NCBI GenBank assembly: GCA_965203255.1
Contig: OZ241882.1
Span: 1,674,001 to 1,738,000 of the forward strand
Length of the DNA stretch: 64,000 bases
From: JAPOUP01 sp965203255
GTDB lineage: Bacteria > Pseudomonadota > Alphaproteobacteria > Rhodobacterales > Rhodobacteraceae
Reading direction: 5' to 3'
Positions 7,893-16,422 of the stretch are shown here, one piece after another. The notes under the pieces were generated by a model. The model saw only the letters and a list, made by a program, of their open reading frames with translations. It did not search any database and was not told the origin of the DNA. Position 1 is the first letter of the stretch. Each line of letters starts with the position of its first letter. Position numbers and translations under genes: made by a program.

Positions 7893-8735
7893 TTAGCGCC
7901 CCTTCTTTCTGGCGTGACGCGAACGTATGATCATTTTCGAAGACGCCTTGTTCCGGTTGCGGGTACGCTTGCCCTTGGTTGGCACACCCCAGGGGGTCAC
8001 AGGATGGCGACCACCGGACGTGCGGCCTTCCCCGCCCCCATGTGGGTGGTCGACAGGGTTCATCACCACACCGCGGACGGATGGCCGTCGGCCGAGATGC
8101 CGGTTGCGTCCTGCCTTGCCGAGATTCTGGTTCGAGTTATCTGAGTTGGAGACTGCACCGACCGTAGCCATGCACTCCTGCCGGACCATACGCAGTTCTC
8201 CCGAGGAAAGGCGGATCTGGGCATAGCCATTGCCTCGGCCGACGAACTGGGCGTAGGCACCTGCGGCCCGGGCAATCTGGCCACCGCGACCGGGCTTGAG
8301 TTCCACATTGTGAACAATCGTGCCAATCGGCATGCCCGCAAACGGCATTGAATTGCCGGGCTTTATGTCAGCCTTTGCCGACGAGACCACCTGGTCGCCA
8401 ACCGCGAGCCGCTGCGGGGCCAGGATATAGGCCTGCTCACCATCCACATATCTGACCAGCGCAATGAATGCCGTACGGTTCGGGTCATATTCGATCCGCT
8501 CAACCGTTCCGGGCACGTCGAACTTCCTGCGCCGGAAATCGACAATTCGATAGAGACGCTTCGCCCCGCCACCGCGGCGGCGCATCGTGATCCGTCCGGC
8601 GTTGTTCCGTCCGCCCTTTCTCCCCAAACCCTCGACAAGGGTTTTTTCCGGGCGGCCTTTCCAAAGCTCCGAACGGTCGATCAGAACCAACCCTCGTTGG
8701 CCTGGCGTCGTCGGTTTATACGACTTGAGTGCCAT
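7893..8735 (-). CDS. rplB: 50S ribosomal protein L2
   Basis: L2 is a core protein of the large subunit needed for subunit association and peptidyl transferase assembly. The product is 280 residues and starts MALKSYKPTTPGQRGLVLID. The conserved C-terminal region VRGVVMNPVDHPHGGGEGRT, with the functionally important His after VMNPVDHP, is intact, followed by GGRHPVTPWGVPTKG. No frame disruption is visible. Confidence 0.98.
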   Translation of the reverse strand: MALKSYKPTTPGQRGLVLIDRSELWKGRPEKTLVEGLGRKGGRNNAGRITMRRRGGGAKRLYRIVDFRRRKFDVPGTVERIEYDPNRTAFIALVRYVDGEQAYILAPQRLAVGDQVVSSAKADIKPGNSMPFAGMPIGTIVHNVELKPGRGGQIARAAGAYAQFVGRGNGYAQIRLSSGELRMVRQECMATVGAVSNSDNSNQNLGKAGRNRHLGRRPSVRGVVMNPVDHPHGGGEGRTSGGRHPVTPWGVPTKGKRTRNRNKASSKMIIRSRHARKKGR

Positions 8736-8828
8736 GCTTTCCTGTCTTCCGTCTGCTTCGTCGGCAGGAAACCCGCCGTGGTTGCCGTCATGCCCCGACC
8801 CAGCGCCCGAGCCGTGACCCGATACCGG

Positions 8829-9125
8829 TCAAAGGCCGGTGGTTACGTCGATCGTGTTGCCTTCCTCAAGTGCGACATAGGCTTTCTTGATGTTCTTCTG
8901 GCGTCCCGGACGGCCACGGAAGCGTGTGGCCTTGCCTTTGGCGACCGCCGTATTGACCGACTTAACCTTGACGCTAAACAGCGTCTCCACCGCTTCCTTG
9001 ATCTGCGGCTTGGACGAACCTATCGCCACCTCAAAGACAACAGTGCCGGCCTCCGAGGCCAAGGTTGTCTTTTCTGTGATCATTGGTCTGCGGACCACAT
9101 CGTAATGCCGCGATTTCGCTCTCAT
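8829..9125 (-). CDS. rplW: 50S ribosomal protein L23
   Basis: L23 sits at the tunnel exit and is the docking site for trigger factor and SRP. The 98-residue product includes YDVVRRPMITEKTTLASEAG and VNTAVAKGKATRFRGRPGRQ, matching the family throughout. Its ATG overlaps the rplD stop (ATGA arrangement at 9122-9125), indicating coupled translation. A 93-base gap separates it from rplB. Confidence 0.97.
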   Translation of the reverse strand: MRAKSRHYDVVRRPMITEKTTLASEAGTVVFEVAIGSSKPQIKEAVETLFSVKVKSVNTAVAKGKATRFRGRPGRQKNIKKAYVALEEGNTIDVTTGL

Positions 9126-9739
9126 TTCAAACGAGCCTCCAGAGCCTCGAGACCCGCCCTCGTGAGTACAAGCGTGTCGCGCCTTAGGATGTCCAGCACG
9201 TTGGCGCCCATTGAAGGGAGCACATCCAATTCAGGTATGTTGGCTGCCGCGCGGGCAAATCCCTCGTGAACATTCGCTCCATCGATCACCAACGCCCGTT
9301 TCCAACCCAGGTTCCTGACCTGTCTGGCGAGTCCCGCCGTCGATCCATCGGCCTCGGCCACGTCAAGGACCACGAGTTCACCGGCCTTCGCCTTGGCGCT
9401 CAGCGCATGCCGCAGCCCGAGCCTGCGTAGCTTCTTTGGAAGGCCGTGAGCATGGCTGCGCGGGCTTGGTCCCTTGTAGATTCCACCCCCGCGGAAGATC
9501 GGTGCATTGCGGTCGCCATGCCGGGCGCCTCCGGTACCCTTCTGGCGGTAAATCTTGCTTCTGGCGTACGAGGTTTCCGAACGTGTCTTCACCTTGTGTG
9601 TCCCGGCCTGCGCACACGCGCGTTGCCAACGGACAACACGGTGAAGAATATCGGCACGGGGCTCCAAGCCGAAAATCCCTTCGTCGAGTTCCACCGAACC
9701 GGCCGTTTCACCGTCGAGATCTATGGCATCAGCTTTCAT
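9122..9739 (-). CDS. rplD: 50S ribosomal protein L4
   Basis: L4 lines the exit tunnel and in enterobacteria also represses the S10 operon. The product from ATG 9739 is 205 residues, the normal length. It includes RQKGTGGARHGDRNAPIFRG (about residues 62-81), the long tunnel loop, and then GPSPRSHAHGLPKKLRRLGL. AAGGAGG precedes the start; the open frame upstream overlaps rplC and is not L4. The end overlaps the rplW start. Confidence 0.97.
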   Translation of the reverse strand: MKADAIDLDGETAGSVELDEGIFGLEPRADILHRVVRWQRACAQAGTHKVKTRSETSYARSKIYRQKGTGGARHGDRNAPIFRGGGIYKGPSPRSHAHGLPKKLRRLGLRHALSAKAKAGELVVLDVAEADGSTAGLARQVRNLGWKRALVIDGANVHEGFARAAANIPELDVLPSMGANVLDILRRDTLVLTRAGLEALEARLK

Positions 9740-10496
9740 CGCCTTCGCCTCCTTGTGCGGTGGGACTATCCACCTCGGCATTCTCCACTGAAGCTTCCGG
9801 GACCGTCCCGCCATCCGTGACTGGCCGTAAGGCGGCAGGCAGTATTGCCTCTGCCGGGAACGGCTTCTTGACAGCGTCCTTGATTGTCACCCAGCCTCCC
9901 TTCGAGCCTGGGACGGCGCCCTTGACCATGATAAGGCCGCGTTCAGTGTCGGTCCTGACGACCTGCAGGTTTTGCGTGGTCACACGCGCCGCGCCCATGT
10001 GCCCAGCCATTTTCTTGCCCTTGAATACCCTGCCAGGCTCCTGGCACTGACCGGTGGATCCGTGGGAACGGTGGCTGATCGATACGCCATGGCTGGCGCG
10101 CAGGCCACCGAAATTGTGCCTTTTCATGGCACCGGCGAACCCCTTGCCGATCGACGTGCCCGAGACATCGACATACTGCCCCTCGAAATAGTGATCGGCG
10201 GTAATTTCCGCCCCCACATCAATCATGTTTTCGGGCGCCACACGGAACTCGGCGACCTTTCGTTTCGGGCTTACTCTTGCGGCGGCGAAATGGTTCCGCA
10301 TCGGCTTTGACGTTCGCTTGGCACGGGCCACACCCGCACCGAGCTGAACGGCAGTGTAGCCGTCCCTTTCGGCGGTTCGCTGGGCAACAACCTGGCAGCT
10401 GTCCAACTGAAGCACGGTGACAGGTATCTGCCTTCCGTCTTCCATGAACAGCCTGGTCATCCCGACCTTTCTCGCGATCACTCCGGAGCGTAGCAT
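9729..10496 (-). CDS. rplC: 50S ribosomal protein L3
   Basis: L3 is an early-assembly protein near the peptidyl transferase centre. The product is 255 residues: MLRSGVIARKVGMTRLFMED at the start, and the central loop with LRASHGVSISHRSHGSTGQ, GRVFKGKKMAGHMG near residues 130-165. The C-terminal ~30 residues (Glu/Gly/Ala-rich, ending EGDES) extend beyond the usual ~210-residue core, as in many alphaproteobacteria. The end overlaps the rplD start by 11 bases. Confidence 0.97.
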   Translation of the reverse strand: MLRSGVIARKVGMTRLFMEDGRQIPVTVLQLDSCQVVAQRTAERDGYTAVQLGAGVARAKRTSKPMRNHFAAARVSPKRKVAEFRVAPENMIDVGAEITADHYFEGQYVDVSGTSIGKGFAGAMKRHNFGGLRASHGVSISHRSHGSTGQCQEPGRVFKGKKMAGHMGAARVTTQNLQVVRTDTERGLIMVKGAVPGSKGGWVTIKDAVKKPFPAEAILPAALRPVTDGGTVPEASVENAEVDSPTAQGGEGDES

Positions 10497-10510
10497 TACC
10501 CTACCCTCCC

Positions 10511-10825
10511 TCAGACCGAAATCTGTACGTCGACGCCAGCAGCGAGGTCGAGCTTCATCAATGCGTCGACGGTCTGCGGTGTCGGATCAACGATGTCCAG
10601 CAGGCGCTTGTGGGTACGGATTTCCCATTGGTCGCGGCTCTTCTTGTCAATATGAGGGCCGCGAAGTACCGTGAACTTCTCGATCTTGTTGGGAAGGGGG
10701 ATCGGGCCGCGAACATGGGCGCCGGTCCGTTTGGCTGTATTGACGATCTCCTTTGTCGACGCGTCAAGAACGCGGTAGTCAAACGCCTTCAGGCGGATGC
10801 GGATGTTCTGGCTTTGCATTGCCAT
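10511..10825 (-). CDS. rpsJ: 30S ribosomal protein S10 (NusE)
   Basis: S10 is a small-subunit head protein and, as NusE, links NusG to the ribosome and to antitermination complexes. The product is 104 residues beginning MAMQSQNIRIRLKAFDYRVL. It contains the GPIPLPNKIEKFTVLRGPHI segment and RTHKRLLDIVDPTPQTVDAL. The ATG at 10825 has GGAGGA 7 bases upstream. A strong hairpin lies directly upstream of that ribosome-binding site. Confidence 0.97.
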   Translation of the reverse strand: MAMQSQNIRIRLKAFDYRVLDASTKEIVNTAKRTGAHVRGPIPLPNKIEKFTVLRGPHIDKKSRDQWEIRTHKRLLDIVDPTPQTVDALMKLDLAAGVDVQISV

Positions 10826-10845
10826 GTCCTGTTCCTCCGCGATTG

Positions 10846-10877
10846 CGATAAGGGGCCGTCTGGTTCGCCCCTTATCG
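10846..10877 (-). promoter_or_regulatory. Perfect 11-bp hairpin between tuf and rpsJ
   Basis: CGATAAGGGGC (10846-10856) and GCCCCTTATCG (10867-10877) are perfectly complementary around a 10-base loop. In the direction of transcription the hairpin follows tuf and ends only a few bases before the rpsJ ribosome-binding site. No run of T follows, so it is not a classical intrinsic terminator. It could be a processing site, an attenuator or a translational control element for the S10 operon. The structure is seen directly; its function is inference. Confidence 0.6.
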
Positions 10878-10936
10878 AACCGTCACTTTTAATGGGCGGC
10901 ATATGGCGCCCGGCAGGTCGGTCAATCTTTCCGCTG

Positions 10937-12112
10937 TCACTCGACGATCTTGGCGACGACGCCGGCACCGACCGTGCGGCCACCCTCACGGATGGCGAAA
11001 CGCAGGCCCTCCTCCATCGCGATCGGAGAGATCAGCACCGCGCTGAACGACACGCTGTCGCCCGGCATCACCATCTTTATTCCCTCCGGCAGCGTCACTG
11101 ACCCCGTCACGTCCGTCGTCCTGAAGTAGAACTGGGGACGGTAGCCATCGAAGAACGGCGTGTGCCGGCCACCTTCCTCCTTCGTCAGGACATATGCTTC
11201 CGCCTCGAATTTCGTGTGCGGCGTCACCGAACCCGGACGGCACAGCACCTGCCCGCGCTCGACCTCGTCCTTGCCCACGCCTCGCATCAGAGCCCCGATA
11301 TTGTCCCCCGCTTCGCCGCGGTCCAGGATCTTACGGAACATCTCAACACCTGTGCATGTCGTTCGGCGCGTGTCCGCCAGACCAACGATCTCGATTTCAT
11401 CACCAACGTTCAGTACCCCACGCTCAACACGGCCGGTCACCACCGTGCCGCGCCCCGAGATTGAAAACACGTCCTCGATCGGCATCAGGAACGGCTGGTC
11501 CACCGCACGCTCCGGCGTCGGGATGTAGCTGTCGACAGCGTCCATCAGTTGCCGGACGCGCGCCTCGCCGGTCGCCTCGTCCGTTCCCTCCATCGCTGCC
11601 AGCGCCGAGCCGGACACCACCGGGATGTCGTCCCCGGGGAACTCGTAGACCGAGAGGAGTTCCCGCACTTCCAACTCCACCAGTTCCAGAAGTTCCTCGT
11701 CGTCGACCTGATCCACCTTGTTAAGGAACACCACCAGCGCCGGCACACCCACCTGCCGCGCCAGAAGGATGTGTTCCCGGGTCTGCGGCATCGGGCCATC
11801 CGCTGCGCTTACAACCAGAATCGCCCCGTCCATCTGCGCCGCGCCTGTGATCATGTTCTTCACGTAATCCGCGTGACCTGGGCAGTCCACGTGTGCGTAG
11901 TGCCGTGCCTCCGTTTCGTACTCGACATGCGCCGTCGCGATCGTGATTCCCCGGGCCTTCTCTTCCGGCGCCGCGTCGATCCGGTCATACGCCTGGAACT
12001 CGCCGAAGTACTTTGTGATCGCCGCCGTCAGGGTGGTCTTCCCGTGGTCAACGTGCCCGATCGTGCCGATGTTCACGTGCGGCTTTGTGCGCTCAAATTT
12101 TTCCTTTGCCAT
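10937..12112 (-). CDS. tuf: Elongation factor Tu
   Basis: EF-Tu delivers aminoacyl-tRNA to the ribosome in a GTP-dependent way. The 391-residue product has all GTPase motifs: GHVDHGKT (19-26), RGITI (switch I region, ~54-58), DCPGH (76-80) and NKVD (131-134). The C-terminal domains contain VFSISGRGTVVTGRVERGVL and GGRHTPFFDGYRPQFYFRTT. It is the only tuf gene in the window, placed between fusA and rpsJ as in other str operons. No second copy lies next to secE here. Confidence 0.98.
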   Translation of the reverse strand: MAKEKFERTKPHVNIGTIGHVDHGKTTLTAAITKYFGEFQAYDRIDAAPEEKARGITIATAHVEYETEARHYAHVDCPGHADYVKNMITGAAQMDGAILVVSAADGPMPQTREHILLARQVGVPALVVFLNKVDQVDDEELLELVELEVRELLSVYEFPGDDIPVVSGSALAAMEGTDEATGEARVRQLMDAVDSYIPTPERAVDQPFLMPIEDVFSISGRGTVVTGRVERGVLNVGDEIEIVGLADTRRTTCTGVEMFRKILDRGEAGDNIGALMRGVGKDEVERGQVLCRPGSVTPHTKFEAEAYVLTKEEGGRHTPFFDGYRPQFYFRTTDVTGSVTLPEGIKMVMPGDSVSFSAVLISPIAMEEGLRFAIREGGRTVGAGVVAKIVE

Positions 12113-12145
12113 AGTGGCCTCCTTCTTTCGGTCAAGACGGTTCGC

Positions 12146-14263
12146 CTATGCGAACTTCGCCTGAATTTCATCGCTGATGTTCTGTGGAACCGGTTCGTAA
12201 TGGTCGAACTGCATTGTGAAGTTCGCCCGTCCCGAAGACATCGAACGCAGGTTGTTGATATAGCCAAACATGTTGGCGAGCGGTACGAAGGCGTTTATTG
12301 CGACGGCGTTGCCGCGCACCTCCTGCCCTGTCAATTGCCCGCGTCGGCCGGTGAGGTCGCCAATGACACTGCCTGTGTATGCTTCCGGCGTGATCACCTC
12401 GACCTTCATGACCGGTTCAAGCAGCTTCGCGCCCCCCAGTTTCAGGCCCTCGCGCATGCACATTCGAGCGGCGATCTCAAAGGCCAGCACCGATGAATCG
12501 ACGTCGTGGAATTTTCCGTCGACAAGCGCGACCTTGAAGTCGATGACCGGGAAGCCCGCGAGTGGCCCGGAATCCATAACCGACTGAATTCCTTTCTCGA
12601 CACCCGGAATGTACTCCTTCGGGACGTTTCCACCGACGATGCGGGATTCGAATGCGTAACCTTCCCCCGGTTCTGTCGGCGTGATTTCCAGCTTGACCTC
12701 GGCATACTGGCCCGAACCGCCGGTCTGCTTCTTGTGGGTGTAGGTGTGCTCGACCGAGCGTGATATCGTCTCACGATAGGCCACCTGCGGGGCCCCGATA
12801 TTCGCCTCGACCTTGAACTCACGCCTCAGTCGGTCAACGAGGACCTCAAGATGAAGCTCTCCCATGCCCTTCATGATGGTCTGGCCGGATTCAAGATCGG
12901 TTTCCACGCGGAACGACGGATCCTCGGCGGCAAGACGCGACAGGCCCTGTGACATCTTCTCCTGGTCGTTCTTGGTTCTTGGCTCGACCGCGATCTCAAT
13001 CACTGGATTGGGAAAGCTCATGGTTTCCAGCACGACAGGCTTCTGGATGTCGCAGAGCGTATCGCCGGTCGTGGTCTCCTTAAGGCCGGCCAGAGCGATG
13101 ATATCACCGGCAAAGGCCTCATCGATCTCTTCGCGGTTGTTGGAATGCATCATCATCATTCGACCGATACGCTCACGCCTCCCCTTGGTCGAATTGAGGA
13201 TGGCATCCCCCTTACGCATGGAGCCCGAATATATGCGGATGAAAGTCAGCGAACCGACAAACGGGTCGTTCATGATCTTGAAAGCCAAAGCCGAGAACGG
13301 CTGACCATCGTCGGCTGTGCGTTCAATGTTGCGGGCTTCCGTGGTGTCGCCGGGAGCGAAGCCCTTATAGGCCGGAACGTCGACAGGATGAGGCAAATAA
13401 TCGATCACCGCATTGAGGAGAGGTTGGACACCTCTGTTCTTGAAGGCCGAGCCAGCGAGAACCGGAACGAAGGACAGCGATAGGGTTCCCTTTCGGATCA
13501 ACCCGCGCAGCGTGTCGACATCCGGTTCCTCACCTTCCAGATAGGCCTCCATCGCGGCGTCGTCCTGCTCAACCACAAGTTCGACGAGTTCGGCCCGGAG
13601 TTGCTCCGCGGCCTCTCTCAGATCACTTCGAATGTCCTGCACCTTCCAGGTGGCGCCCAGGTCCTCGCCCGCCCAAATCCATTCCTTCATGGTGATGAGG
13701 TCGACAACTCCGGCAAACCTGTCCTCAGCACCGACCGGCATCTGAATCGGTGCTGGAATCGCGCCGGTGCGGTCCTTGATCATCGCGACGCAGTTGGCGA
13801 AATCCGCGCCGATCTTGTCCATCTTGTTCACGAAGACGATCCGTGGCACCGAATAGCGGTCTGCCTGCCGCCAGACCGTCTCAGTCTGTGGTTCCACGCC
13901 AGCGTTTGCGTCAAGAACGCAGACCGCGCCATCCAGGACAGCAAGCGACCTTTCGACCTCAATGGTGAAATCAACGTGCCCCGGTGTATCGATGATATTC
14001 AGGCGATGCCGCTCGGTCTGGGCATTCCGTCCGTCTTCCGTGCGTTCCCAGAATGTCGTGGTTGCCGCCGAGGTGATGGTGATTCCACGTTCCTGTTCCT
14101 GCTCCATCCAGTCCATTGTCGCGGCGCCGTCGTGAACCTCGCCGATCTTATGGGACTTTCCCGTGTAGTACAGAATGCGTTCCGAGCAGGTGGTCTTGCC
14201 GGCGTCGATATGCGCCATGATCCCGAAATTTCGGTAGCGTTCCAGTGGGTATTCGCGCGCCAT
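12146..14263 (-). CDS. fusA: Elongation factor G
   Basis: EF-G catalyses GTP-dependent translocation and, with RRF, ribosome recycling. The 705-residue product is full length. It starts MAREYPLERYRNFGIMAHID with the P-loop AHIDAGKT (17-24), switch region RGITIT (59-64), DTPGH (92-96) and NKMDK (~146). Domain IV carries GGSGQYAEVKLEI and the C-terminal domain GYINNLRSMSSGRANFTMQF. It is preceded by rpsG and followed by tuf with short gaps, the standard str operon order. Confidence 0.98.
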   Translation of the reverse strand: MAREYPLERYRNFGIMAHIDAGKTTCSERILYYTGKSHKIGEVHDGAATMDWMEQEQERGITITSAATTTFWERTEDGRNAQTERHRLNIIDTPGHVDFTIEVERSLAVLDGAVCVLDANAGVEPQTETVWRQADRYSVPRIVFVNKMDKIGADFANCVAMIKDRTGAIPAPIQMPVGAEDRFAGVVDLITMKEWIWAGEDLGATWKVQDIRSDLREAAEQLRAELVELVVEQDDAAMEAYLEGEEPDVDTLRGLIRKGTLSLSFVPVLAGSAFKNRGVQPLLNAVIDYLPHPVDVPAYKGFAPGDTTEARNIERTADDGQPFSALAFKIMNDPFVGSLTFIRIYSGSMRKGDAILNSTKGRRERIGRMMMMHSNNREEIDEAFAGDIIALAGLKETTTGDTLCDIQKPVVLETMSFPNPVIEIAVEPRTKNDQEKMSQGLSRLAAEDPSFRVETDLESGQTIMKGMGELHLEVLVDRLRREFKVEANIGAPQVAYRETISRSVEHTYTHKKQTGGSGQYAEVKLEITPTEPGEGYAFESRIVGGNVPKEYIPGVEKGIQSVMDSGPLAGFPVIDFKVALVDGKFHDVDSSVLAFEIAARMCMREGLKLGGAKLLEPVMKVEVITPEAYTGSVIGDLTGRRGQLTGQEVRGNAVAINAFVPLANMFGYINNLRSMSSGRANFTMQFDHYEPVPQNISDEIQAKFA

Positions 14264-14291
14264 GGATTTTCAGGACCTCGGAAGCAGGAAG

Positions 14292-14762
14292 TTACCAGCG
14301 ATAATGGCTGAAGGCTTTGTTGGCTTCGGCCATCTTGTGGGTGTCTTCACGTCGTTTGACCGCGGCGCCGCGATTGTTCACCGCATCCCCGAGTTCGGCC
14401 GCGAGGCGCTCTTCCATCGTATTCTCACCACGTTTCCTGCTCGCGGTGATCAGCCATCGAATGGCCAGAGCCTGGCGACGCTCCGGGCGAACCTCAACCG
14501 GAATCTGGTACGTCGCGCCGCCCACACGACGTGAGCGGACCTCGACCGAGGGTTTGATGTTCTCAAGGGCTTCGTGGAACACATCGACCGGCGATCTCCT
14601 GAGTCGACTCTCCACGCGGTCAAGCGCATGGTAGACGATGCGTTCGGCGACGGACTTCTTGCCGTCGATCATCAGGCTGTTCATGAACTTGGTCAGAACC
14701 ACGTCGCCAAATTTGGCGTCGGGCAGAACTTCGCGCTTTTCGGCGGCGTGACGTCTGGACAT
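14292..14762 (-). CDS. rpsG: 30S ribosomal protein S7
   Basis: S7 nucleates assembly of the small-subunit head and contacts E-site tRNA. The product has the standard 156 residues, starting MSRRHAAEKREVLPDAKFGD and including KFMNSLMIDGKKSVAERIVY and RVGGATYQIPVEVRPERRQA. The C-terminus KMAEANKAFSHYRW is the expected family end. It lies between rpsL and fusA. Confidence 0.98.
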   Translation of the reverse strand: MSRRHAAEKREVLPDAKFGDVVLTKFMNSLMIDGKKSVAERIVYHALDRVESRLRRSPVDVFHEALENIKPSVEVRSRRVGGATYQIPVEVRPERRQALAIRWLITASRKRGENTMEERLAAELGDAVNNRGAAVKRREDTHKMAEANKAFSHYRW

Positions 14763-14774
14763 CTCGATTTCCTG

Positions 14775-15146
14775 CTACTTCGGTCGCTTGGCGCCGTATT
14801 TCGAACGGCGCTGCCTGCGGTCCTTGACGCCCTGGGTATCAAGCACACCCCGAAGAATGTGGTAGCGCACGCCTGGCAGGTCTTTAACGCGACCGCCTCG
14901 GATGAGCACCACCGAGTGTTCCTGCAGATTGTGGCTTTCCCCGGGAATGTAGCTGATCACTTCGAAACCGTTGGTGAGCCGTACCTTGGCGACTTTCCGC
15001 ATGGCCGAGTTCGGCTTCTTCGGTGTCGTCGTATAGACACGCGTGCAGACACCGCGTTTCTGCGGGCAGTTCTCGAGGTGCTGCGACTTCGAGCGTTTCA
15101 CTTTCGGCTGACGCGGCTTGCGGATCAGCTGTTGGATTGTTGGCAT
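14775..15146 (-). CDS. rpsL: 30S ribosomal protein S12
   Basis: S12 is the decoding-fidelity protein altered in streptomycin-resistant mutants. The 123-residue product begins MPTIQQLIRKPRQPKVKRSK, with TTPKKPNSAMRKVAKVRLTN around residue 40 and GGRVKDLPGVRYHILRGVLD around residue 85. Lysines at the two classical resistance positions look wild type (PKKPNS and GGRVKDLPG). The ATG at 15146 is the family start; an upstream in-frame ATG at 15173 would add nine residues without similarity. It is the first gene of the str block, downstream of a strong promoter. Confidence 0.97.
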   Translation of the reverse strand: MPTIQQLIRKPRQPKVKRSKSQHLENCPQKRGVCTRVYTTTPKKPNSAMRKVAKVRLTNGFEVISYIPGESHNLQEHSVVLIRGGRVKDLPGVRYHILRGVLDTQGVKDRRQRRSKYGAKRPK

Positions 15147-15367
15147 CTGGGTATCGTTCCCCGTGTTGCGCACTCTTAGTTTCAGGGCGCGTCCACGCCC
15201 AATCTTTTGCCCCGTGTCTTACGACTCCGAAAAACACGAACACCGCATACATTCCCTCCTTCGCGGGAACGACGCGGTGGAATCCCAGAGGATCGGAGCG
15301 TAGGCCGCCCGGATCATGACCACTTCAATACTGAACCAAGCCAAGACCGCTTCGCTTGGGTTTGCGC

Positions 15368-15396
15368 TGTATAAGGTGCGATCACACCCCTGTCAA
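15368..15396 (-). promoter_or_regulatory. Near-consensus sigma-70 promoter of the rpsL (str/S10/spc) block
   Basis: On the minus strand TTGACA (15396-15391) is followed after exactly 17 bases by TATACA (15373-15368), one mismatch from the full -10 consensus. Transcription would begin near 15361, giving a leader of about 215 bases before rpsL. This gives the long ribosomal operon its own promoter although rpoC is 16 kb away. The boxes are read directly; activity is inferred. Confidence 0.8.
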
Positions 15397-15795
15397 CAGG
15401 GCAGACACCCGCCCAGCCATTCTTTTTTGGGATAATGCAGTTTTTTCGATCACATTCAGTCCTTCGACCGCACATCAGCCTCCGGTGATCTGTCCTGACG
15501 GCTCCTTCCAGAGCCGGGGCGGCAAGTGGTGCCGAGGTGGAAGGCGTTCGGCTGTACCGCGATGATATCGACAAGGTAATCCTTGCCCTTGAACGCGGAA
15601 TCAAAGGGTGGAGGACGGGTCAGCGATTGATCTATCATGCCAGCATTGTAGGTATACGCAGCATGCTACCAAACCGGCTGCGTTCCGATAACCGCGTTCG
15701 GCCTGACCTTGCCCGCCGCATTCAGGGTCTCTATGTGCTATGCTGGTTGATCCGGCAGGTCATGATGGGTGACCGAACTGACTTGAGGATACATT
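15397..15795. other. Intergenic region between the rpsL promoter and the divergent NYN gene
   Basis: About 400 bases with no convincing gene on either strand. The part near 15420-15450 is T-rich, unlike its surroundings. It should hold the promoter of the plus-strand NYN-domain gene, but I could not find a clear -35/-10 pair. Confidence 0.5.
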
Positions 15796-16422
15796 ATGGA
15801 AGAAGTCTTCGTATATTGGGACAACTCCAACATCCTCCACGAGGCACAACGGATAGCGGACGAGAGGAACGGCACCCCCGGCGCGAGCTATCTGGTGCGG
15901 ATTCATTTCGACAACCTGCTGAAGCTTGCGCAGGCGGACCGGACATTGAAGCTGGCTTTCGCCGCGGGGTCGATTCCTCCGGAAATGCAGAGCCTTTGGA
16001 ACCGCATGGAGAACGCCGGCGTGGAGGTCAGGCTGTTTGACCGGGGTGACTTCGGACGGGGGGAGCAGCAGGTTCCTGACGGCTGGCTGCAGCAGCGCAT
16101 GATGGAAAACGCCCTGCGATACTTCGACACGCCCGGGGTTGCTGTCCTGCTGACCGGAGACGGTGCGGGCTACAGCGAGGGACATGGTTTCCACACGACC
16201 CTTGAACTCCTGCATGATCGGGGCTGGGGCATCGAGGTGCTTTCCTGGCGGCATTCCTGCAAAAGGCAGATGCGTGAATGGGCGGAGACAAAGGGTGTCT
16301 TCGTTTCCCTGGACGACTACTATGACGCCATTACTTTCCGTGAGCCGTCACGACCCGGATACCCGCTTGCGCCGCCTCGCAGGGCCGAACAACTTGATCT
16401 GAGTGGAAGGCCAACGGTGTAA
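15796..16422 (+). CDS. NYN-domain (PIN-like) putative ribonuclease
   Basis: The 208-residue protein opens with VFVYWDNSNILHEAQRI (conserved Asp9 and Asn10/12). In the middle it has VAVLLTGDGAGYSEGHGFHT and then a LLHDRGWGIEVLSWRHSC strand-helix pattern. That is the arrangement of NYN/PIN-like metal-dependent ribonuclease domains, and NYN is my call; the precise target RNA is unknown. It has no signal peptide or membrane segment. A GAGG lies 8 bases before the ATG. It is transcribed away from the str operon and stands alone between that operon and decayed sequence. Confidence 0.75.
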   Translation: MEEVFVYWDNSNILHEAQRIADERNGTPGASYLVRIHFDNLLKLAQADRTLKLAFAAGSIPPEMQSLWNRMENAGVEVRLFDRGDFGRGEQQVPDGWLQQRMMENALRYFDTPGVAVLLTGDGAGYSEGHGFHTTLELLHDRGWGIEVLSWRHSCKRQMREWAETKGVFVSLDDYYDAITFREPSRPGYPLAPPRRAEQLDLSGRPTV

